This document shows, in pieces, positions 1 through 5,190 of a stretch of DNA of 5,768 bases. The DNA is from Comamonadaceae bacterium (GTDB taxonomy: Bacteria; Pseudomonadota; Gammaproteobacteria; Burkholderiales; Burkholderiaceae_C). The translations under genes and the position numbers were made by a program. Below the pieces are notes generated by a model. That model saw only the letters and a list, made by a program, of their open reading frames with translations. It did no database searches and was not told the DNA's origin. Numbering within the stretch: position 1 is the stretch's first letter; each line of letters begins with the position of its first letter. The stretch lies in assembly GCA_024642025.1 (NCBI GenBank), contig JAHEBY010000179.1:1-5768 (forward strand). The letters run 5' to 3'.

Positions 1-372
1 GGACGCGAGGATCATGCCCGGGTTGAGCTTCTGGATGTGCTCCCAGGTGAAACCCATGCGATCCAGCGCGCCAGGGCCGAAATTCTCGACCATGACGTCT
101 GATTCCTTGATCATCTTCTCTAAGATGGCCTTGCCTTCCGGCTTCTTGGTATCCAATGTCAACGAGCGCTTGTTGCTGTTAAGCATGGTGAAGTACAGGG
201 CATCCGCGCCCGGAACGTCACGCAACTGGCTGCGGGTTACGTCACCGGATCCGGGGCGTTCCACCTTGATGACATCGGCGCCAAACCACGCCAGCATCTG
301 CGTACAGGCTGGCCCAGCCTGTACGTGGGTAAAGTCGATAATCTTGATTCCGGCAAGTGGTTTGTTTGACAT
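1..372 (-). CDS. frc: Formyl-CoA:oxalate CoA-transferase, N-terminal part (cut by window edge)
   Basis: Class III CoA-transferase that moves CoA from formyl-CoA to oxalate, giving oxalyl-CoA and formate in the cytoplasm; its product is the substrate of the neighbouring decarboxylase. The 124 visible residues align from memory without gaps to Oxalobacter formigenes Frc (428 residues) and to E. coli YfdW. The CoA-binding stretch DFTHVQAGPACTQ lies at residues 13-25, with H16, Q18 and A19 matching H15, Q17 and A18 of Frc. R39 and R105 match R38 and R104, and NFGPGALDRMGFTW lies at 97-110. The catalytic aspartate (Asp169 in Frc) falls outside the window. The ATG at 372-370 is supported by AGGAGA at 385-380, seven bases upstream, and by family alignment. 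It follows oxc by 45 bases on the same strand with no terminator between, so the two are probably co-transcribed. Identification is firm; only the missing C-terminus limits it. Confidence 0.95.
   Translation of the reverse strand, partial: MSNKPLAGIKIIDFTHVQAGPACTQMLAWFGADVIKVERPGSGDVTRSQLRDVPGADALYFTMLNSNKRSLTLDTKKPEGKAILEKMIKESDVMVENFGPGALDRMGFTWEHIQKLNPGMILAS
301..325. repeat. Perfect 25-base dyad inside frc
   Basis: The arms CGTACAGGCTGG (301-312) and CCAGCCTGTACG (314-325) are exact reverse complements around one base. In frc mRNA they can form an 11-base-pair stem with a GGC loop, beginning about 48 bases after the start codon. The segment encodes the conserved VQAGPACT CoA-binding motif, so protein constraint explains part of it. 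No T-tract follows, so it is not a terminator. Confidence 0.7.
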
Positions 373-379
373 CTTCGTT

Positions 380-385
380 TCTCCT
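380..385 (-). promoter_or_regulatory. Ribosome binding site of frc
   Basis: AGGAGA on the minus strand ends seven bases before the frc ATG. It is the strongest Shine-Dalgarno sequence in the oxc-frc operon and fixes the start. The 45-base oxc-frc gap (373-417) otherwise shows no hairpin terminator. Confidence 0.75.
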
Positions 386-417
386 GTTGAATTGCTTTTG
401 ATCGCTTGATTGCGTAG

Positions 418-2148
418 TTACTTGTTTTTGGCCGCAGTCTGCGGGTTGAGACTGGTGATTCGGCCACTTTCTGTCCCGGCGGCTTCATCAATGACCGCAT
501 TGATCAGTGTCGGCTTGCCGGATTTCAGGGCCTCGTTCATCGCATTTGCGAGCTCCTGCGGTGTTGTTGCATTTACGCCGACTCCACCGAAGGCCTCCAT
601 CATTTTATCGTAGCGTGCGCCCTTGACGAACACGGTAGGCGCAACGTCGGCACTGCCAGACTTATTGACGTCCATACCGCCGTAAACGCCGTTGTTGTTC
701 ATGATGACCACGCAAACTGGCAGGTTGTAGCGGCAAATGGTTTCGACTTCCATACCGCTAAAACCAAACGCACTGTCGCCTTCAATGGCGATAACCGGCT
801 TCTTGGTGACGACCGCAGCTGCAACGGCAAAGCCCATGCCAATGCCCATAATGCCCCAAGTGCCCACATCAAGGCGCTTGCGGGGCAGATACATGTCCAC
901 GATGCTGCGGGTGAAGTCCAGCGCGTTGGCGCCTTCGTTCACCATGATGGTTTCGGGGTTGGCTTTGAAAACATCACGAACCACAGCCAAGGCACTGTGG
1001 AAATTCATTGGCGATGGATTCTTCTTCAGCGTTTCAGCCATCTTCGCGATGTTTTTGGTCCGGCGCTCTGCAATCGCGCCGAGCCAGTCAGAAGGTGGCT
1101 TAGCCCAATTTGATCCGATACCCGATAGCAAAGCCGAGACACACGAGCCAATGTCGCCGACAACTGGTGCATCAATGGCTACGTTGCTGTCAGCTTCAGT
1201 GGGGGAGATGTCGATCTGCACGTATTTCTGGTTACCCCATGCCTTGTGGTCCTTGCCACCCCAGGTCTTGCCCTTGCCGTGCGAAAGCAGCCAGTTCAGG
1301 CGCGCACCAATCAGCATGACCACATCGGCCTCAGGCAATACAAATGACCGGGCGGCTGCGGCAGACTGTTCATGGGTGTCGGGCAGGATGCCCTTGGCCA
1401 TAGACATGGGCAAATAAGGGATACCCGTCTTCTCGATCAGCGCGCGAATGTCAGCATCAGCTTGGGCATAGGCAGCGCCCTTACCCAGAATGATCAGGGG
1501 CTTTTTGGCGCCCTTGAGAAGGTCGAGCGCACGCTGCACGGCGTCTGGGGCGGGAATCTGACGAGGAGCCGCGTCGACTACCTTGATCAGCGAAGCCTTC
1601 CCTGCCGCAGCGTCCATCGTTTGCGCGAACAGCTTGGCGGGCAGGTCAAGATACACGCCGCCTGGACGACCCGACACGGCAGAACGTATGGCGCGTGCAA
1701 TGCCCACACCGATGTCTTCTGCATTGAGGACGCGAAACGCAGCTTTGCACAAAGGCTTTGCAATGGCCAGTTGATCCATCTCTTCATAATCGCCCTGCTG
1801 CAAATCAACAACCTCGCGCTCGCTGGATCCGCTGATCAAAATCATCGGAAAGCAGTTGGTGGTGGCGTTCGTCAGTGCTGTAAGGCCATTGAGAAATCCG
1901 GGCGCTGATACGGTGAGGCAAATGCCGGGCTTCTGCGTCAGGAAGCCGGCAATAGCCGCGGCATTGCCGGCATTTTGCTCATGCCGAAATGATATGACCC
2001 GCATACCTTCAGCCTGCGCCATTCGGGTTAGGTCTGTAATGGGAATGCCTGGCAGGCCGAAAATGGTGTCAATGTCATTGAGCTTCAACGCATCAATCAC
2101 CAGATGAAAACCGTCGATCTGCCCGTCGGCCTGAGTGTCTCTTGTCAT
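418..2148 (-). CDS. oxc: Oxalyl-CoA decarboxylase (thiamine diphosphate dependent)
   Basis: Converts oxalyl-CoA to formyl-CoA and CO2 in the cytoplasm, closing the oxalate cycle with Frc. At 576 residues it is close to O. formigenes Oxc (568). The three-domain ThDP fold is visible. The N-terminal PYR domain (about 10-175) has the cofactor-activating glutamate E57 in FRHEQNAGNAAA and the Y121-E122 pair equivalent to Tyr120-Glu121. The middle domain (about 195-350) has K223 and R283 (GARLNW), matching the ADP-contacting positions of the O. formigenes enzyme. The C-terminal PP domain has the metal/ThDP motif starting G457-D458-S459 and ending NNN at 484-486. Y489 probably corresponds to active-site Tyr483, and the C-terminal ESGRITSLNP segment carries the serine that closes over the substrate. 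No key residue is missing. The ATG at 2148-2146 has AAAAGG (2164-2159) ten bases upstream. It is first gene of the oxc-frc operon and divergent from the Crp/Fnr regulator. Confidence 0.96.
   Translation of the reverse strand: MTRDTQADGQIDGFHLVIDALKLNDIDTIFGLPGIPITDLTRMAQAEGMRVISFRHEQNAGNAAAIAGFLTQKPGICLTVSAPGFLNGLTALTNATTNCFPMILISGSSEREVVDLQQGDYEEMDQLAIAKPLCKAAFRVLNAEDIGVGIARAIRSAVSGRPGGVYLDLPAKLFAQTMDAAAGKASLIKVVDAAPRQIPAPDAVQRALDLLKGAKKPLIILGKGAAYAQADADIRALIEKTGIPYLPMSMAKGILPDTHEQSAAAARSFVLPEADVVMLIGARLNWLLSHGKGKTWGGKDHKAWGNQKYVQIDISPTEADSNVAIDAPVVGDIGSCVSALLSGIGSNWAKPPSDWLGAIAERRTKNIAKMAETLKKNPSPMNFHSALAVVRDVFKANPETIMVNEGANALDFTRSIVDMYLPRKRLDVGTWGIMGIGMGFAVAAAVVTKKPVIAIEGDSAFGFSGMEVETICRYNLPVCVVIMNNNGVYGGMDVNKSGSADVAPTVFVKGARYDKMMEAFGGVGVNATTPQELANAMNEALKSGKPTLINAVIDEAAGTESGRITSLNPQTAAKNK
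1945..1971. repeat. GC-rich dyad inside oxc
   Basis: The arms GCCGGCAAT (1945-1953) and ATTGCCGGC (1963-1971) are exact reverse complements. The spacer contains the self-complementary octamer GCCGCGGC (1955-1962). The segment encodes AGNAAAIAG in the PYR domain, just after catalytic E57. Alanine/glycine codons make such dyads easier to get by chance. Confidence 0.5.
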
Positions 2149-2158
2149 AGTGGATTCG

Positions 2159-2164
2159 CCTTTT
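2159..2164 (-). promoter_or_regulatory. Ribosome binding site of oxc
   Basis: AAAAGG on the minus strand lies ten bases before the oxc ATG. The match is only moderate and the spacing slightly long, but no better site is near and the start agrees with family length. Confidence 0.5.
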
Positions 2165-2203
2165 GTCGACTTCGAAAAGATTGCGCCGTAACGCCGTCAG
2201 CGA

Positions 2204-2221
2204 CTTGTGGCCAAGCACAAG
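2204..2221. repeat. Inverted repeat CTTGTG-N6-CACAAG in the oxc leader region
   Basis: Two perfect 6-base arms (2204-2209 and 2216-2221) flank a 6-base spacer. The spacing equals that of a Crp site (N6 between 5-base half sites), though the half-site differs from TGTGA. A third copy of the arm, CACAAG, lies at 2232-2237 directly after TGATCA. It could be a second operator, or a small hairpin in the oxc leader transcript; the sequence alone does not decide. Confidence 0.4.
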
Positions 2222-2282
2222 AGCGACTGATCACAAGCTGTTGCGCGCCTCTCGCCACGCCGACCGCTTGCACCGAGGAGTT

Positions 2283-2288
2283 ATGATA
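2283..2288 (-). promoter_or_regulatory. Candidate -10 element of the oxc-frc promoter
   Basis: TATCAT read on the minus strand matches five of six bases of TATAAT. Transcription would begin near 2276. There is no recognisable -35 hexamer (ATGGCG at that spacing), as is common for promoters that rely on an activator. The Fnr-like palindrome centre at 2317.5 then falls at -41.5, the position used by class II Crp/Fnr activation. The start point is predicted, not mapped. Confidence 0.45.
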
Positions 2289-2309
2289 GGAATTGAATCG
2301 GGTTGCGCC

Positions 2310-2325
2310 ATTGACCGTGGTCAAT
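2310..2325. promoter_or_regulatory. Fnr-like operator palindrome, ATTGACC-GT-GGTCAAT
   Basis: Two perfect 7-base arms around a 2-base centre form TTGAC-N4-GTCAA, the architecture of the Fnr box (TTGAT-N4-ATCAA) with T to C at the fifth position of each half. It lies between oxc and a regulator whose recognition helix carries the Fnr-type E-x-x-S-R residues. These contact the TTGA core in E. coli Fnr. It is the likely binding site of the adjacent regulator, activating oxc from -41.5 and possibly controlling the regulator itself, as it lies 64-79 bases before that gene's ATG. Confidence 0.6.
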
Positions 2326-2388
2326 TTTCGCCAGATTTGAGCTCGCGCGACGAGCGAATTGATCCACCCGATTAACTCTACTTCAGAC

Positions 2389-2997
2389 ATGTCATCCGTA
2401 CAGAACCATCCCGACAAGAATGTCATTCGCGTCCAGCTTACGCAGAACTCCATATTGAGCGAATTGACCGCTGCCGAACACGACGATCTGGAACAAAGGC
2501 TATCGGTCGTCGATTGCAACAAGGGCGATTTCCTGCTGCATCAGGGTGTACACGACATGGAGCAATATTTTGTACTTGATGGCATCCTCAAGCGCGTCGT
2601 GGCCAACCAGCAGGCCAAGGAAATGATCCTGCGCTTTGCCGACGAGCGCGATATGGAAACCAGCTATGCCGCCTGGTGTCTTGGCACCCCAACGCCCTAC
2701 AGCATCGTCTCAGTTACCAAAGCGCGGGTTGCCAAATTGCCCTTGCCCGTCTGGGTGGAGTTTCTCGACAGTCACCCCAAGCTAAAAAAGTCGTTCGAGT
2801 ATTACGTCATGGGGTTAATGAGCGAAATCATGGCGCACACCATCACGCTTCATATGCTCGACGCGCCCGGCAGGGTGCAGCGATTCTTGCGAAAACACGC
2901 CGAGCTTTTTGACCGGATTCCCAAAAAGGAACTGGCGTCCTATCTGAACCTGTCGGCCGAAACTTTGAGTCGGCTCAAACACAGCGGCAAGATTTAG
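2389..2997 (+). CDS. Crp/Fnr-superfamily transcriptional regulator, probable regulator of oxc-frc
   Basis: A cytoplasmic DNA-binding regulator of 202 residues. Residues about 15-120 form the cyclic-nucleotide-binding-like beta barrel, including KGDFLLHQG and MEQYFVLDGILKR. A long dimerisation helix follows (about 132-160), then a winged-helix HTH of the Crp family (about 163-202). The recognition helix SAETLSRLK has A190, E191, S194 and R195, matching V208, E209, S212 and R213 of E. coli Fnr, so an Fnr-like TTGA target is expected. Only two cysteines occur (C43, C97), so an Fnr-type 4Fe-4S cluster is not possible, and the Crp cAMP-binding signature is absent; the effector is unknown. The chain stops seven residues after R195, without the usual wing strands. 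I chose ATG 2389; the frame also allows TTG 2359 (212 residues), and neither has a good Shine-Dalgarno. It is divergent from oxc and converges on tctA. Confidence 0.88.
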   Translation: MSSVQNHPDKNVIRVQLTQNSILSELTAAEHDDLEQRLSVVDCNKGDFLLHQGVHDMEQYFVLDGILKRVVANQQAKEMILRFADERDMETSYAAWCLGTPTPYSIVSVTKARVAKLPLPVWVEFLDSHPKLKKSFEYYVMGLMSEIMAHTITLHMLDAPGRVQRFLRKHAELFDRIPKKELASYLNLSAETLSRLKHSGKI

Positions 2998-3006
2998 CTG
3001 CCCACT

Positions 3007-4536
3007 TCAATCTACGGGTTGGCTTTCGGAAAATTCCTTGGGCTTTGGAGGCCGAACCACAGCCAGCGCTTTTGAAATCAGCGGCCAGAACAACATCAAC
3101 AACGCAAGAGTCGTAATCGAGCCGACCAGCCCGTTTGACCACATGATTGATATCTCGCCTTGAGAAGACAGCATCGCCTGACGGAATGAGTCTTCGGCCT
3201 TGTCGCCCAATACAAGCGCCAGAACCATCGGCGCAAGCGGGTAGTTCAACTTCTTGAAGACGTAGCCAATCACGCCAAAGCCCAGCATGAACCAGATATC
3301 AAGCATGGCGTTGTGCACAGTGTAGGCACCGATTGCACAGATCACAATAATCACCGGCGCAATGATCGAAAACGGGATACGCAGTATTGAGGCGAACAGC
3401 GGCACTGTCGACAGTACAACGATCAGGCCAACCACGTTACCCAAATACATGCTGGCGATCAGGCCCCACACAAAGTCCTTTTGCTCGACAAACAGCAACG
3501 GCCCGGGTTGCAAACCCCAGATCAGCAATCCACCGAGCAATACGGCCGCCGTTGGCGACCCCGGAATGCCCAGGGCCAGCATGGGCAACAGGGCCGAAGT
3601 ACCAGCCGCGTGGGCCGCAGTCTCTGGCGCGATAACGCCTTCAATTTCACCTGTACCAAATTTCGAACCGCTCTTGGACATCTTCTTGGCCAGACCATAG
3701 CTCATGAAGGATGCGGGTGTGGCGCCACCAGGCGTGATACCCATCCAAATGCCCACCAGCGAACTGCGAATTGAAGTGACCCAATATTTAGGCAATTCTT
3801 TCCACGTCTCCCAAACCACCTTGGGATTTATGCGCGCAGCTTTGCCAGAAAACTGCAAACCTTCTTCCATCGAGGTCAGGATTTCGCCAATACCAAACAA
3901 TCCAATCACCGCGATCAGAAAATCGAACCCGCGCATCAACTCAGGCTGGCCAAAAGTCATACGAAGTTGGCCCGTCACCGTGTCCATGCCGACTGCGGCC
4001 AGCGCAAAACCAAGCGCCATGGAAACCAGTATCTTGAAGGGCGAGCCTTTGCCCATGCCGACAAAACTGCAGAATGTCAGGAGGTACACAGCAAAAAATT
4101 CTGGTGCGCCAAACTTGAGGGCAAACTTGGCAACCAGCGGCGCCAAAAAGGTAATCATGACAACCGCTACGAAGGCCCCGATGAATGAGGAGGTAAATGC
4201 GGCTGTCAGGGCCTGCCCGGCCTTGCCTCGCTGCGCCATTGGATACCCGTCAAACGTTGTCGCAACCGACCACGGTTCCCCCGGAATATTGAACAGAATT
4301 GACGTAATGGCGCCACCAAACAAGGCGCCCCAATAAATGCATGACAACATGACAATGGCCGTTGTCGGTGGCATCGTGAAGGTCAGCGGCAACAAAATGG
4401 CGACACCATTTGCACCACCAAGACCTGGCAAGACGCCGATCAGCACGCCCAGAATGATGCCCACAAACATCAGTCCGATATTTGTTGGCGTCAGGATCAC
4501 GGCAAAGCCGTGCATGAGGGAACTGAATTCTTCCAT
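3007..4536 (-). CDS. tctA: TTT transporter large membrane subunit, TctA family
   Basis: Large permease subunit of a tripartite tricarboxylate transporter, an ion-gradient-driven carboxylate uptake system of the inner membrane that receives substrate from the periplasmic TctC protein. The 509-residue hydrophobic protein has the usual family length and about a dozen membrane segments. Family motifs are clear: GVLPGLGGANGVAILLPLTF at 35-54 and NIPGEPWSVATTFDGYPM at 83-100. Their second-half counterparts are ITPGGATPASFMSYGLAKK at 267-285 and ALGIPGSPTAAVLLGG at 321-336, reflecting the internal duplication of TctA. The ATG at 4536-4534 is preferred because GGAG (4549-4546) lies nine bases upstream; a TTG two codons earlier leaves only three. 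It follows tctB by 54 bases, and its stop lies nine bases from the stop of the convergent regulator gene, so no terminator fits between them. The substrate cannot be read from sequence; oxalate is a guess from context. Confidence 0.93.
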   Translation of the reverse strand: MEEFSSLMHGFAVILTPTNIGLMFVGIILGVLIGVLPGLGGANGVAILLPLTFTMPPTTAIVMLSCIYWGALFGGAITSILFNIPGEPWSVATTFDGYPMAQRGKAGQALTAAFTSSFIGAFVAVVMITFLAPLVAKFALKFGAPEFFAVYLLTFCSFVGMGKGSPFKILVSMALGFALAAVGMDTVTGQLRMTFGQPELMRGFDFLIAVIGLFGIGEILTSMEEGLQFSGKAARINPKVVWETWKELPKYWVTSIRSSLVGIWMGITPGGATPASFMSYGLAKKMSKSGSKFGTGEIEGVIAPETAAHAAGTSALLPMLALGIPGSPTAAVLLGGLLIWGLQPGPLLFVEQKDFVWGLIASMYLGNVVGLIVVLSTVPLFASILRIPFSIIAPVIIVICAIGAYTVHNAMLDIWFMLGFGVIGYVFKKLNYPLAPMVLALVLGDKAEDSFRQAMLSSQGEISIMWSNGLVGSITTLALLMLFWPLISKALAVVRPPKPKEFSESQPVD

Positions 4537-4545
4537 TTTCAATAA

Positions 4546-4549
4546 CTCC
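4546..4549 (-). promoter_or_regulatory. Ribosome binding site deciding the tctA start
   Basis: GGAG on the minus strand is nine bases before ATG 4536 and only three before the in-frame TTG at 4542. It therefore supports the ATG. Confidence 0.6.
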
Positions 4550-4590
4550 GGGAGTACAGGCTGGGCGCTCTTGCGATTTCAGAGCTTGTG

Positions 4591-5115
4591 TCAATAACCA
4601 AGGAAGGCCAGCGGCTCAAGTGACCCCTTGAACAGTGGCACCTTGAACCAGACTTCAAACATCATGAAGAAAAAGGCGTTCACAACGACGCCTAGCAACA
4701 CACTTTTAACTCGGGAATACTTGCCAAGCACGATCATGAACAGCGCAATGTAGATGGCCGAGGCAACGTAAATACCTAAAAACTGCACGACGAACACATA
4801 GACACCAGCGGGCAAAAAAACCGACAAAACGCGGCCCAACTGCTCACGATCGACAAATGGCCCGGTATCTTTTGATTTGCTGGCTACGGACTGGTAAAAA
4901 ATACCCAGGCTGGCAATACAGAGGATGAGGCCTATGTAAAAGGGAAAATAACCAGAGCCTGGCCCATCGTCCTGCCAACCAGCGCCAAGACGCCGCGCTT
5001 CGATAACGACTACAGCACCAACGATAAAAAGAATTACCGCCGATATGGCATCTACCGTGTTGTTTTTGACGACCACAGGACTTCCTGCGCCACCCGACGA
5101 ATCATGCTCTGACAT
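4591..5115 (-). CDS. tctB: TTT transporter small membrane subunit, TctB family
   Basis: Small membrane subunit of the tripartite tricarboxylate transporter, partner of TctA in the inner membrane. Its 174 residues are in the usual range for the family. After a hydrophilic N-terminus (1-20) come hydrophobic segments at about 22-39, 58-75, 95-112, 114-130 and 137-152. The short DGPGSGYFPFYIGLIL stretch (50-65) between segments one and two is the typical TctB motif (GPGxxPxxxG type), and the chain ends with the amphipathic WFKVPLFKGSLEPLAFLGY region, also family-like. Sequence conservation in TctB is low, so the call rests on this motif, the topology and its place between tctC and tctA. The ATG at 5115-5113 has GGGAG (5127-5123) seven bases upstream. 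A terminator-like hairpin in the 75-base gap to tctC probably lowers its expression relative to the binding protein. Confidence 0.9.
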   Translation of the reverse strand: MSEHDSSGGAGSPVVVKNNTVDAISAVILFIVGAVVVIEARRLGAGWQDDGPGSGYFPFYIGLILCIASLGIFYQSVASKSKDTGPFVDREQLGRVLSVFLPAGVYVFVVQFLGIYVASAIYIALFMIVLGKYSRVKSVLLGVVVNAFFFMMFEVWFKVPLFKGSLEPLAFLGY

Positions 5116-5122
5116 AGATTGG

Positions 5123-5127
5123 CTCCC
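5123..5127 (-). promoter_or_regulatory. Ribosome binding site of tctB
   Basis: GGGAG on the minus strand lies seven bases before the tctB ATG. It is downstream of the intercistronic hairpin, so any read-through transcript is well placed for translation. Confidence 0.65.
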
Positions 5128-5144
5128 AACATTGCTGCCGTGAC

Positions 5145-5173
5145 AAAAGAAACCCTCGCCGAAAGGGCGAGGG
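5145..5173 (-). terminator. Intrinsic terminator between tctC and tctB (partial attenuator)
   Basis: Read on the minus strand, CCCTCGCC, a 5-base loop CTTTC and GGCGAGGG form a perfect 8-base-pair GC-rich stem (5173-5153), followed at once by TTTCTTTT. This is a canonical rho-independent terminator 17 bases after the tctC stop. No promoter is visible between it and tctB (about 30 bases), so read-through is needed for tctBA. The likely effect is excess TctC over TctB and TctA; it could also protect the 3' end of tctC mRNA. Confidence 0.8.
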
Positions 5174-5190
5174 CACGGCTAGATTCCGAT

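Larger units (their letters stand above)
2149..2388. other. Divergent control region between oxc and the Crp/Fnr gene
   Basis: These 240 bases hold no gene I can support. They contain the Fnr-like palindrome (2310-2325), a candidate oxc -10 box (2283-2288) and a CTTGTG-N6-CACAAG inverted repeat (2204-2221). A further CACAAG lies at 2232-2237, and TTGCGC occurs three times (2181, 2241, 2303). If the predicted oxc start point near 2276 is right, oxc mRNA carries a leader of about 128 bases. On the plus strand TATGAT at 2282-2287 is a possible -10 for the regulator, but no -35 lies at a usable spacing. The regulator frame stays open back to a TTG at 2359, so 2359-2388 could be coding. Confidence 0.7.

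Noticed and set aside
398..410. Two direct TTGAT half-sites before frc
   Set aside because: They are in direct, not inverted, orientation and eight bases apart, so they do not make an Fnr box. No promoter was seen in the 45-base oxc-frc gap.
737..1417. Long plus-strand open frame opposite oxc (226 codons)
   Set aside because: It lies wholly antisense to oxc, which has full family homology and all active-site motifs. The antisense translation shows no recognisable domain, and no ribosome binding site supports it.
2160..2179. CTTTT/AAAAG pairing that could hide the oxc ribosome binding site
   Set aside because: Only five mostly A-U pairs around a 10-base loop; too weak to claim a translational switch.
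2311..2339. TTGACC at 2311 as -35 of a plus-strand promoter for the regulator
   Set aside because: At 16-18 base spacing the -10 candidates (AGATTT, GATTTG, ATTTGA) match poorly. TTGACC is better explained as half of the Fnr-like palindrome.
2145..2522. Minus-strand open frame covering the divergent region and the start of the regulator
   Set aside because: It overlaps both the oxc start and the regulator N-terminus, and its translation shows no family features. The control region it spans has operator-like structure instead.
3010..3060. Possible terminator for the regulator inside the 3' end of tctA
   Set aside because: GGTTGG and CCGAACC pair only with a bulge and no T-run follows; not supportable.
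3704..4336. Plus-strand open frame opposite tctA (210 codons)
   Set aside because: It is antisense to a clear TctA gene. Its translation is rich in P, T, S and N, as expected from the reverse of hydrophobic codons, and shows no domain.
4567..4585. GCTCT/AGAGC hairpin in the tctB-tctA gap as a terminator
   Set aside because: A five-base-pair stem with a nine-base loop and no T-tract on the minus strand.
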